A DNA stretch of 64,000 nucleotides from Halictus rubicundus (Eukaryota; Arthropoda; Insecta; Hymenoptera; Halictidae), in NCBI RefSeq assembly GCF_050948215.1, contig NC_135156.1, positions 15,437,257 through 15,501,256 of the forward strand, given 5' to 3'. Of this stretch, positions 33,804 through 43,964 are shown one piece after another; position 1 is the first letter of the stretch; every line of letters starts with the position of its first letter. Both the position numbers and the translations under genes were made by a program. The notes below the pieces were generated by a model. That model was not told the DNA's origin, ran no database searches, and saw nothing but the letters and a program-made list of their open reading frames with translations.

Positions 33804-34046
33804 CCCTCTGCACTAGAGTGGTGACTCTGAAGCGCCACTAAAAATTCTTCTGGCATTATTTCAAAGAAATTACAAAAAATACCACAAAATATTCGTCAGA
33901 TTACAAAATTTTGTATTGAATAGATGACTGAACATTTAAATATTATCTGTGGAAATCGGATCAGCTGCGTATGAATAAAATGAGAATATTCTAAGACGGA
34001 GGAAAAATTTCGTTTTATATTCAAAATAGCCCCCAGTGCAGTAACG
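33804..34046. mobile_element. piggyBac-type MITE (family 1, subtype B)
   Basis: The 243-bp copy matches 4568-4808 along its length (GTGGTGACTCTGAAGC; TGTGGAAATCGGATCAG). It is flanked by TTAA on both sides. The right end is eroded (CAGTGCAGTAAC), so it is probably old. Confidence 0.85.
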
Positions 34047-36495
34047 TTAAATACTGGTTCGATAATCGAATTGCCCGCTTGTAATTGGAGGAAGTACACA
34101 GATGCACAGTTCTAACGTCGTCGGTATATCAGCGTGCGTCTTCAAAGGATTCACCAGTTAAGCGTGGAATTTAATTAGAAAAATCCCTCACGGCGCGGAA
34201 CTAAAATCAAGCAATGACGAATATACACGTCGAACGCAGGCCAAATGCGGCTATTATAAAAGCCAAAGCCGTTGTAAAGCTAAATGAGAAGGAATTACAT
34301 TTTTATTCGATAAGAAATTAACAATCCATTAACGTCAACCGCAATAGAGTTTCGGATTGACGTGTGTACACGCTTACCTAGTTAATAGGCTTTCGGAATT
34401 ATGTTCACCAATAAAACGGATAAATGGTCATTGGAAGAGTTCGTGGAACAAATGAAAGGCAGTCGAACCTCGATTTCGAACTCGAGGAAAACGTTGTCGA
34501 CCGGAAGCTGGGGCGCGGAGAGAGCCGATCCGCGAAAAGAGAGATAGGGTTTGGGAGGGAGACGCGTCGGATTTCGGTTCAGGCTTTTCATTCATAGTCG
34601 ACTCCGTAATTCACGGTTTTGCAGGTGCAATTGCGGCGGCCGCAGAGCCAGCGGGGCTTCGCCGGATTAATAAATTGCGGAGGCCGGTAACGCGCAAGTA
34701 TTAACGCTCCGAAGCAACCCGGCGGCGGAACGGCAATAAAATCTCGCGGTCGACCAGGGGAGGGTGGAAAACATTCGAACGGCCCGTAATCCGGGACACA
34801 TGCGACCCGTTATTTACGCCGCGTGCCGCCCCTGTCCGCCCGGATTCTCGAAATTCTCGAGCAGCGTTAAATCGCCTCTCCGCGAACCGCTCTCCCGTAT
34901 AAATCGAGGACCACTCATTCTCTGCCCCGGCCCCCTCCCCCGTCTTCGATCGCCCAAAAACCGCTCGTACCGGTGCAACAAAACGCTCCTTTTTCCCAGC
35001 CCGGTGACGGAAAACGCGGCCCGAATTGCACGGCGGCGCCGACAGCTGCGCCATTTGCATTTCCGTCCCGCGAAAAACTGCCGCGCTCGTGCTCGCGTCT
35101 TTGTTAACACTTCCACTGCCACGTCGGTTGTTTGTGCGACAGAAGTTTTGCTGGCGAACGCAAACATCAATTTTTTATCAGAGTCCGCGGGGTAAACTTG
35201 TTAGAATCCGCAACGATTCCGCGAGTTAGTTCGGTTGAAGTTGTAGAGAGGTAAGTTGGAAAAATCAATATTCACATTTTTGCCACGGTTCCGACCAATT
35301 CCGATTTGTTTAAACAATGTTGCGGCGACTCAGTGTACGCACACCCTTCGAACCGTGAAATTATTACATACAGTTCGCGGTAAATTGGGGCCAGAGGTTT
35401 GCTCGTGAACAATAAGTATTTTTAAAAAATGGAAGAGGAACAACAGGATAACCTGCGTCAATGTTTTATACTTGCATCGGTTCTCGAGAAACGAAGTCGA
35501 CGAAAGCGTGGGTCAAGACGAACTCACTCGTAAGTGACACGATGACTTCCAAGGTTGCACAAGGTCAGAAATAAGAGAAATACGTAGATTAACCATTTGG
35601 CAACGCTAAAATTTTTGTTGGGGATAGAAAGACGGCAGTAAGTAGATTTTTGCAACAGTCCTAGCTGATTTTTCATAAATGGATCATAAACTGTTTCATA
35701 AATGGATCGCTTGAGTCATGGGGCTGAGATTGCGACGTCGGTAAATTCGATTTCTACTATTTCAACTTCAATTTGTGGGAATTAATTATCGTAGTTTTAT
35801 AAAATACTGCAAAAAGGGTTGAACAGAAGTGTGAAACGAAACAGCGACGACACAGTTGCACCAACTGTCTTCGCCGTAATCATTTCTGAGCACCGTGAGA
35901 GAGACAAAGGCGTTATGGGCCCGGGGTAGTCACGTGACTTTTTAATTAATATGGCAGCTGCTGATCAGCGCGCACTACATTGAACCCTCCTCTTTCGAAC
36001 GAGCCCTTCAACCATCGACAAAATATTCTTATTTAAGGACGAAAACTTGAAGCACGTAAAACCATTTTTTGACGGTAATGCAGTCACTCTACCTTATCGC
36101 GAAAGAATCTTGCTGCGGCAGCCATCTTGTGACGTCATACTTGCTTCAGAAAGCGAGTTTTCTGCCGAATATTACAAATTACTCCACGATGAGGTAGAAA
36201 TTCGCAATTTGGGCTCCGGACAGACGTAGATTGGACTTTTAGGAAACACAAGTGACCACTTTTAAACTGCTCATTGCAATATTGAAGCGTCAATTTGTCA
36301 AGATTTTGACCCTTGCGAGTTCATATACGTATATTGCAGAGAGATTCTCTTAATTTCGAGAGATTTAGACATGTGCAAACACGGTGGTATGCATTTTTAA
36401 TTGATTACTTACTTATTTAAGACGTAAAATGTCTAGAAAAAAGGCACACAGCGTAACATAGCGTGACAGTCAAGGCCAAATGCCTGCCGGCCCCC
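34047..36495. other. Unassigned; donor-like site and CACGTG palindrome
   Basis: TAGAG/GTAAGTTGG near 35249 is a strong plus-strand donor. TATAAATCG near 34898 is a possible TATA box about 350 bp before it. Together they could mark a non-coding first exon, but no start element is certain. AGTCACGTGACT (35928-35939) is a 12-bp palindrome. TTAACACTTCCACTGCCACG near 35105 resembles a solo family-3 end. CAGTCGAACCTCGAT near 34462 resembles a solo pogo-like end. Confidence 0.35.
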
Positions 36496-36499
36496 TTAA

Positions 36500-36570
36500 C
36501 CCTTTCGAGACGGATTTTCGGGATATATGGGATATACTGGGATATATGTGTCCCAACAGTGTCGAAAGGG
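36500..36570. mobile_element. Minimal TTAA element, 71 bp
   Basis: Perfect TTAA flanks (36496-36499, 36571-36574) enclose ends CCCTTTCGAGAC and GTGTCGAAAGGG. The middle is GGGATATATGGGATATACTG and near-repeats of GGGATATA. It is the smallest TTAA element in the window. Confidence 0.8.
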
Positions 36571-36574
36571 TTAA

Positions 36575-37315
36575 CTGGCCAGTCGATCGCCGGCAACAAG
36601 TAAAACCGCGCGCAGACCGTTCTTGCGAAACTTCACGACCGCGATTCCCCGGTTGGCGATATCGACACAGTCTCGAACGGCAATCCCGATTAAATCCCGC
36701 GAAACAGTATTCCCGATATCGGGGAGGGCAGGGAGCAATCCTGTCCGCGATGAACGCGGATAAATCCGCGGACCGAGCGAATGGCAAAACCAATAGGTGT
36801 ACCGCGAGCTCTTTTGGTAAAACCGATAACACGGTCCGACGACTCGTGAAGGTTCCTCCGGCAGGTTCTTAATTGTACCGGCGTTCGACGGACGATCGGA
36901 ATTGACAAAAGGTCGCCGCCGCCGCTCGAGGAGAGAGACTCTGGTTGCCTCGTCCGTTTTAATTAATCAAGGGAAGTGCTCGCGGGCCTCGGCGCGGAGG
37001 CGCGCGCAATCTCGTCCGCTTTTCGAACCGCTTCGGACCCGAGGCTGGATTACAAAGCGCTTTTTAAGCAACGCCCGACACAAACGCACGAGCAAAAGAA
37101 ACGAGCGGGTTTTATTGTAGCCAAATAAAATCTCCGTTGATTTCTTTATACTGCCGGGAAATTCGGCGCGCTTTCGATGGCGCGGGTGCTCGAATCATAC
37201 GCGTTTCATGCTCGAAAGCTTTTTCGATGGAGACGATAATGAGCTACTTTAAACGGTTTAAACGGTGCTATTAGAACCGCGATGCTTGAGCGAGAAAATT
37301 CTGGAGGTGTCATTG
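36575..37315. other. Unassigned, CpG-rich
   Basis: No motif is recognised. Frames at 36470-36908 are compositional, open on both strands. Confidence 0.35.
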
Positions 37316-37920
37316 ATAGACCGCCGATGTTTATGCGAAATAAAAATTTTCCATCTGAATTGCAACGAACTGGAGTGAAATAGAAATTTATTATCTTTCT
37401 TAATAGGTCGAATAGATTGGAAATAATATAACAGTATTTTTCAAATCTTCTAGTGTTTTCACTGTTTTAAGATACACCTACTTATTTTTGTCATAAATGA
37501 ATCAAATCCGCAGTCTAGTCGTTAATAGACTGCGGGGTATTTAAGCAAAATGAAAATTGTCTGCAGAATTACAAAAAAAGGGAGTTACATCGAGACTGAT
37601 TTCTTCTCTTAAAAATTTCATTAAGTTGTGCATAACGTACCAGTAGTAATATTAAAATTATTTTATGTTTCTAATATTTTGTATTCCATTTACCCATTTC
37701 TAGACTGCAGATGTTTATGGAATTTGCAAATTTTCTAGAGGTATTTTAAGAAACTGGAGTCAAATAAAATTTTACATTCAGTAGTAGTAGCCGTTGTAGA
37801 TCTAAAATAAATAAAAATTCTACTGAATCCTGTCGAATGTTATTTTCTAGTATTTTTTGAAAATGTTCAGAAGCCATAAATGCATAAAATCCGCAGTCTA
37901 CTAGTTTCTCTCGTAAGTGC
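37316..37920. repeat. Cluster of TAGACTGCGG-ended repeats
   Basis: Starts TAGACCGCCGATGTTTATGC (37318), TAGACTGCGGGGTATTTAAG (37529) and TAGACTGCAGATGTTTATGG (37702) are matched by inverted ends AAATCCGCAGTCTA near 37503 and 37888 and AAATTCGCTGTCTA near 37924. ATAGACTGCG and its inverse face each other around 37507-37536 and can form a hairpin. Copies share AACTGGAGT(G/C)AAATA. The same end occurs alone at 8582-8595. This is a transposon-like family of unknown class. Confidence 0.7.
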
Positions 37921-37960
37921 ATAAAATTCGCTGTCTAAACATCGTCGATCACACGCCAAC

Positions 37961-38180
37961 CGTGTCACCAGATTAACACTTTTCTCCCACTCTACCGTTC
38001 CCCTTCTACGTCACAGTTCCCCCACTCCCCGGCGGCGAGCATCCCCACGCTTCCGCCACGGAGCGGTCACGTGGCACGATGCGCGCAGCGAATTCGCGTT
38101 GCGCCTGCGCGCGTGACAAACCCGGTAATAGCAGAGAGAGAGAGAGAGAGAGAGGGGGTGCCTGTATTCCCCTAAATTTC
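37961..38180. repeat. Dispersed repeat with CACGTG, copy 2
   Basis: It aligns with 17484-17650: CCAGAT, TCTCCCACTCTA, TTCCCCTTCTAC, TTCCGCCACG and GGTCACGTGGC (CACGTG at 38068-38073). A (GA)n run at 38133-38154 lies at the same relative place as a GCAGAGAAAGGG block in copy 1. Confidence 0.65.
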
Positions 38181-38955
38181 CTCGGTCCGGCGACACGGTA
38201 ATGACGGAGAGGGGTACCCGTATTCCCCTCAATCTCTTTTCAACACAAGAACCCTCCCTCCACATACAATTCCAATCACCAATTTGCCGCAAAATCAGCT
38301 CGCCAGGCCCGCACGAAAATCTTCTGTCTGTGAGGAGAGGTTGTGACCTCTCCGAAAAACGATCACGGCAACGTACCACCCCGTCTCACAGTGTACCTGA
38401 ATAAAACACAACAGATGCTGCTCTTCAAGTCGACGAAACACGGTGGAAGGCGACAACAACGATTGCAGCCGACCGCAGAGCCTCGTTGAACATTCCGCAA
38501 AGAATTCCGCGGGTTTTCACCGTTCTCGTGAATTCCAAGAGAGAGAGAGAGAGAGAGACGAGAGCGCAATTCCAGCAGCGGGGATGGAGGGGGGAGAGAA
38601 TGAAGAAGAGGGGAAGAAGGGGGAGAGAGGGAACAGGACGCAAAACGCGAGCAAATTTTCATTAGACCGGTGAAATATGTCCGGTGGCGGGTTGGCGGAG
38701 GGACGAGGCAATTCCAGGACACGTTGCGACGCATAAGAAAACGATTGCAGCCATCAGCGAGTAGCGGGGCACGAAGGATGGAGGGGGGGTGGGGTGGAAG
38801 GATGGGTAGACGGTTCTGAAACGACTTTCCACGACTTTCCTCCTCTCCAGCGTCCCCCCTTTTTGTCCCGTCCCCGCGGGAAATACCACCGGCGGCGGCG
38901 GCGGCAACAACAACGCTCTTCTCCGCCCCGCGAGATTGGATTCCCGGCGACGACG
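38181..38955. other. GC-rich stretch before the signal-peptide candidate
   Basis: Purine-rich plus strand with a (GA)n run at 38540-38558. TGTTTTATTCAG at about 38394 on the minus strand is a good acceptor, but no exon with a donor follows. If 38956 is a real start, this would be its promoter and 5' untranslated region; no TATA box or clear initiator is seen. Confidence 0.35.
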
Positions 38956-39297
38956 ATGGAGATGCTGAAGACGAAATGGTTAGGACACACCGGTGCGGCA
39001 CGCTGTTGCTGCTGTTGCATCCTGCTCCTGCCGTTGCTGTTGCCGTTGCTGCTCCTGCTGCAGACAGACGGCGCGAGGATCGTGACCGGTCGCGTAATTG
39101 CGAGGCGGAATTGTTTGCTCGCGCGTTTCGTCCCTGCTACCCTGGCAAACCTGTCGGCGTTATGGCGACCGATTACCACCGGAAGACGGGGGTCGCACGT
39201 CTGCCGCAGACACTGTCGGCAGTCCGGGAGAACCCACCGGATCGGAGGAAGACGAGTGCCCTTCTCCCCGGGGAAGAAACGTGGGGATCGTCGTTAG
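38956..39297 (+). CDS. Candidate first coding exon with signal peptide (weak)
   Basis: From ATG 38956 (A at -3, G at +4) the peptide starts MEMLKTKWLGHTGAARCCCC, then a leucine core ILLLPLLLPLLLLL and QTDGAR. This is a textbook secretory signal with likely cleavage after DGA. The frame continues to a stop at 39295-39297 without domains and is also open upstream to 38794, so the start is chosen by the signal peptide alone. A first exon should end in a donor; I see none of consensus quality before the stop (best is CCG/GTCGCG). The leucine core comes from a CTG/TTG-rich run that could mimic a signal by chance, and the window otherwise points to a minus-strand host gene. Function unknown. Confidence 0.25.
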   Translation: MEMLKTKWLGHTGAARCCCCCILLLPLLLPLLLLLQTDGARIVTGRVIARRNCLLARFVPATLANLSALWRPITTGRRGSHVCRRHCRQSGRTHRIGGRRVPFSPGKKRGDRR

Positions 39298-39645
39298 GTT
39301 TTGCTCGATGGTGTGGGAACATTGGGGATGACAGCCGGAGGAAGGGTCGTTAGGGTTTTTTCGACGGAGAGCTCGGACTTTCGGGTGATTTTCGAGTTGG
39401 GGGATCGAGGGTGGTGGGTTGTGCTGGAATTTCGTTTTATTCGAAACGATGCGCAGGATGACGGGCAAAGGGCAAAAAGTCAAATATTCATGGTTATCGT
39501 GGAATATTAATATTGTAACCGGTGAGTCGAACCCTAACCCGGCTTCGGTCCTCGGAACCGTAGAATAACCCGGGTTAGACAAAGAATTCGTAAGCCAAGT
39601 AACATATATATTTTGTTGATTAGCTATTGCATAACATTTATTTAA
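39298..39645. other. Unassigned
   Basis: ACCG/GTGAGTCG near 39519 is a plus-strand donor-like site. It lies beyond the stop of the frame that starts at 38956, so it cannot end that exon. Nothing else is recognised. Confidence 0.3.
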
Positions 39646-40099
39646 CACCTTGACTGCCATGTCATCCATACGACGGAATTGTTTGAACAGGCTTTAAAAT
39701 GAATTTTTACGTTGATCCTTTGCGCTCGGCGCTATCTTAATTCTAGAACTAAATTTTTCTTCCGTCTTAGAATATATTCATTTTATTCATACGAAACTGA
39801 TCCGATTAAATGTTTAGTGGTCTATTGAATACAAATGTTGTAATGTAACAAATATTGTGTAATATTTTCTGTAATTTCTTTGAAATAATGCCACAACCAT
39901 TTTTAGGGGCGCTTCAGAGTCACCGCTCGAGCGCAAAGGGTTGATGCATTCATTATACCAGATTAGGATCTGTAAAAATCAAGACTGTTTGAGGACCACT
40001 CAATATCATACATTTAATTTTCTTCAATTTTTATTCCATTGAATAACTGACCTTTGATTTTATGGATTTTTTGGAGTTTCTAGTTTGGCAGCCAAAGTG
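39646..40099. mobile_element. TTAA-flanked MITE (family 3), with nested MITE
   Basis: TTAA 39642-39645 and 40100-40103 enclose ends CACCTTGACTGCCATGTCA and GGCAGCCAAAGTG. The start aligns with the family-3 copies at 26011 and 27003. A family-1 element is inserted at 39716-39940. Confidence 0.7.
39716..39940. mobile_element. piggyBac-type MITE (family 1, subtype B), TTGA target
   Basis: The 225-bp copy is in reverse orientation to 4568-4808. The target duplication is TTGA on both sides (39712-39715, 39941-39944), not TTAA. Ends are TCCTTTGCGCTCG and CGAGCGCAAAGGG. It is nested in a family-3 element. Confidence 0.85.
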
Positions 40100-40103
40100 T
40101 TAA

Positions 40104-42638
40104 AAGTCACGTTAGCTTCCGGTTTCCGGCTCGGCCAATAGCAACGTTCGCCGTAGCGACGCTCTGATTGGTCCGTGTTTTTCATTAATAACTCCCGAAC
40201 AAAGCGGCTGAGAACATTTTCGCAAAGGAAAAAGTTATTTCGAACAATCTGAGGAATCACCCTCTTCAAGGAAGTACATTTTCGGGACACCCCGCATAAT
40301 AAATGTATAATCCAGGACAGCATATAGACAAACGGGAACTCGAATAACGATGGTTCAATTACCCCGTAATGGAAAATAATGGCAACACGCATAAACCAGA
40401 CAAAAGGAGCAACGCTCACGCGACGAGATAACGTTTCATCTCTCTGGAGGCGGTTGTCCTCGGGGAGGCCAGTTCTCCGAAAGGTCGTCCTCGTCGTCCT
40501 CGTCGTCGTCGTCGTCGTCTACGGACAATATTAGGACCGATGAGAAGCCGTCGACTAATTAGAGTAGTCTCCGGGTCCAGCGTATTCCGCTGGCCCCCAA
40601 TTTCCTCGTCTTTAATCCTAATATCCCAGCTAGTCGCGACGGACTTTGGTCTGCTGCCGGAGATGAAGGGATACTGGGCCAGGGATGCAGATTCATGGTT
40701 GCTCTAGAATCCCCTAAACGTGGCTGAACACCCTGCAACGGACCGTTCCCTAAACAAATTAACCTCCTCTCGGAAAAGCTTGTAATCCATTCCTATACGA
40801 AAAATAATCCTCGAAAATCTTCCTTTCTAGTGTTCTGTAAAATTCCGTTCCTTCTAACGTTTCGAAAAAAAAATCCAAAATCCGGGCGCTGAATCTTCGA
40901 CAAATTTTGTTCGAAAATTGTTGCAACACGCCTGTACGTGGAAAAGGTGATCTATGATTATTACTGGACGGTGGAAAACACAGTAAAAACATTTAAAGAA
41001 GTTGAGATACAATTCTAGTCTCCGATTAAAATTATTTACAAAAAAAAAAAAAAAAAAAATAAATGTCTAGGTAGCTGCACCTTAGAATATAGTACAAACA
41101 ATTTTTATCCGTCAGAATCATTTAGAGTCGATCTGCAGGTAGCACAAAGGCAAGAGCGTTCGCCAAAGAGCCAGGGGATTTTTCAGCACTGTCATCGGTT
41201 TTGCACGCACTATACGCATCAGAAAGTCATTTCAGGCGGTCGTAACGGAGTTCCAGGTTCCTCTCGTGTTCATTGTCTCCGCGCAAACGACCGTTTACCA
41301 GCCAGTAAGCGTAGAAACGGTCGTAAAGCGATTCATATTCGCGTCGAAACTGCGAGGATAGCTTTTCGTCCGTTCACCGGTCCATTCGTCGAGCCCCGCT
41401 GTTTATTATTTATTATATAGGCTATTCATCGGGGTGTACGCGCTACGGGATTAGAATTTATTAGCCGCGATTGAGATTTATCGCGCCGTTAAGGCTGCCT
41501 CCCTGAACCAACTCTCGCGCCTCTCGAAAACGGAGCTCGTTTATGGTTGCGAGAGAAATCGCCCTCGAATTGGTCCCAGTTTGCGGGCAACTTGATTAAA
41601 GTGTCTTCAATCACTATGCCGGGACGCGTGCGGTCCGTTTCGTATTTTCAAATCAGATTGATTTGCCGCACGACGCCCCGCTCCATCTTTACCAATAGAG
41701 TTACGCAATAACTGATGCGTCGTTTTATAGAAATGACGACACTGCCTTTGTTCGGGCTTTCTTTTCAATTATGTGATGTGTACTTTAATGGAGAAATTCG
41801 TTACACTCTAGTGAGAATATTTTTATAATTTTAATAATTCTGACAGGAAGCCGTTTTAACGCGTTCGGGGCGTTCCAGCGTTAATTACAGTTCGGTGTGT
41901 ACCCTAATCTTTGTCTTTGGACAGGAGGGTTTTGCTAACACCTGCGAAAGGGCGCTTGGGACGTGACCTATCAAGCGTGTTGAAACTGACAACACCGATA
42001 GAGGTTCGTTTATGATCAACACTGATAGATTCTCAGTCGACGATCTCCCGAGGATCAAAAATTGAATTTACGATTATGTTTGCGACTGATAAATTACATC
42101 TCCGAGTTATCGATAGCGGCCAGAGGTATTTATCATTGTCGCAGAAGCTCGATAACGACGCAACCGAAAATTGTAGCCGAGTGTTCGACTCCCGTTGCGA
42201 TGCATTGTTGGACGGGAATTTAATTTCACCGAAACGACGTTTAATAAGGAGAATTTCTGGAAACAAAGGGGACCTCTTCTTTACGTCTAATGAGAAATTA
42301 ACGGGGGGGGGGGAATTTATGCTGCAATTTAATAGCTGAGATAAGCGGCGTTATGCTGACGGGCGAACTTGCTGCAGGGGCGAACCTGATGCGAGAGACA
42401 GAAGCGATAAAAGGGCAAGAAACGAACGTTGCATGCGCGATGCATCTTATGCAGACACGTAGCAAAACTGTTAATCACTCGGACGCGGATAAAGCACATG
42501 CTAAACGTTCATCTACTAATGGGTACTGTTTTAGCATTTTTCTTGCACGAACTTCAACGTTCTGTTCACATTTTCATACAATTCTTCTGCGAGTGATTTT
42601 CTACGTTCGGCACGGTCACAGAATAGTAGTCCTATACG
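40104..42638. other. Unassigned; CCAAT pair and CGT repeat
   Basis: GGCCAATAGC (40134) and TGATTGGTCC (40166) are facing CCAAT motifs, a promoter-like pair with no gene nearby. A CTCGTCGTC-type repeat lies at 40484-40519, an A-run at 41040-41059, and a G-run at 42303-42312. No gene is recognised. Confidence 0.35.
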
Positions 42639-43420
42639 ATCTATGTCACGGCACGGGCCCTGGAATCGGGCTTAGATCGAGACTTTACCGTACTGATATT
42701 CTCTTCTGTGTGTGATACAACTTTCTTCCGAAATAATTTTTCGTGTCACCAATAATTTTCGAGTAACTTTTAACAAAGCACTCCGGTGGCGAGCATAATT
42801 CCGAGGGAATCGAGATTCGTCGGACAGTTATCGGGCCCTGCACGATCTATGTCACGGTACGGTCCCGAGAACTGGACTCAGATCGAGACTTCACCGTATT
42901 GACATTCTTCACGCGCCAAACAAATGCAATCACCATGTCTCTTCTATGTGATACAACTTTCCTCCGAAACAATTTTTCGTGTCACCTATAATTTTCGAGT
43001 AATTTTGTCCAGAAAACGGGGTTATCACCGCTCGGGAAAAACGGCGGGAAATAAGGACAACAAAGCACCCCGGTGGACGCTCGCGAGCATAATTCCGAGG
43101 GAATCGAGATTCGTCGAACGCTTATCGAGCCCTGCACGATCTATGTCACGGCACGGTCCCGAGAACTGGGCTCAGATCGAGACTTCACCGTATTGACATT
43201 CTTCAGGCGCCAAACAAATGCAATCACCATGTCTCTTCTATGTGATACAACTTTCCTCCGAAACAATTTTTCGCGTCACCTATAATTTTCGAATAATTTT
43301 GCCCAGAAAACGGGATTTTCATCGCTCGGGGGTTCGTAAACGGCGGGAAATAAGGACAACAAAGCACTCCGTTGGCGAGCATAATTCCGAGGGAATCGAG
43401 ATTCGTCGGACGGTTATCGA
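42639..43420. repeat. Tandem array, units of about 208 and 292 bp
   Basis: GATCTATGTCACGG recurs at 42639, 42847 and 43139. Copies share TGTGATACAACTTTC, CCGAAACAATTTTTCG, GCGAGCATAATTCCGAGGG and AATCGAGATTCGTCG. The first interval lacks about 85 bp present in the second. Plus frames at 42924-43526 repeat their own peptide and are repeat products. Confidence 0.85.
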
Positions 43421-43465
43421 GTTTCGGGACAGCCGAAATGGCGGGGCCAGACGAGAGTTCAAGGG

Positions 43466-43502
<37 letters not shown>

Positions 43503-43964
43503 GGGCGTTCTCGCCGCTCGAAATAAATTCCCCGACCGCGCCAATGAAATTCCCGCATACGATAAATTTTCCGACCGCGGTAATTGCGCCGCGGACCTGT
43601 CGCAGAAATTGCGCGGGTAATCCGGCTCGTCAGCCGAAAGAACGATCATCGGGCGTTATGAAATTGTCGTCGGGCGAGCAACAAACCCCGACGATTCGTC
43701 CGGGGGCTGTTGAATATTTCACGGAAAACCCTCGAGCGGAAGTTGATGACGGTTCTCGCGCGTTGACGGTTGAAAGAGATGCACCCGTGAAGCGGCAGTG
43801 TGATTTCACGCTTTGCTGCCCCTTCAACTTGCCGAAAATTCCAGAAAGTTCACGAGAATTTCGAGGCTCATTTGTTTGATCAATTTCTGCTCTCGTTTGT
43901 CCGGCCCGTGACTCCCAGGAATTTTTAAACGACTTTCCGGCTCGTGTGCTGGTCGAGAAAGTGA
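43421..43964. other. Unassigned, with (GA)n at 43468-43500
   Basis: CpG-rich sequence between two arrays. Frames on both strands pass through the GA run and carry no domain. Confidence 0.4.
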
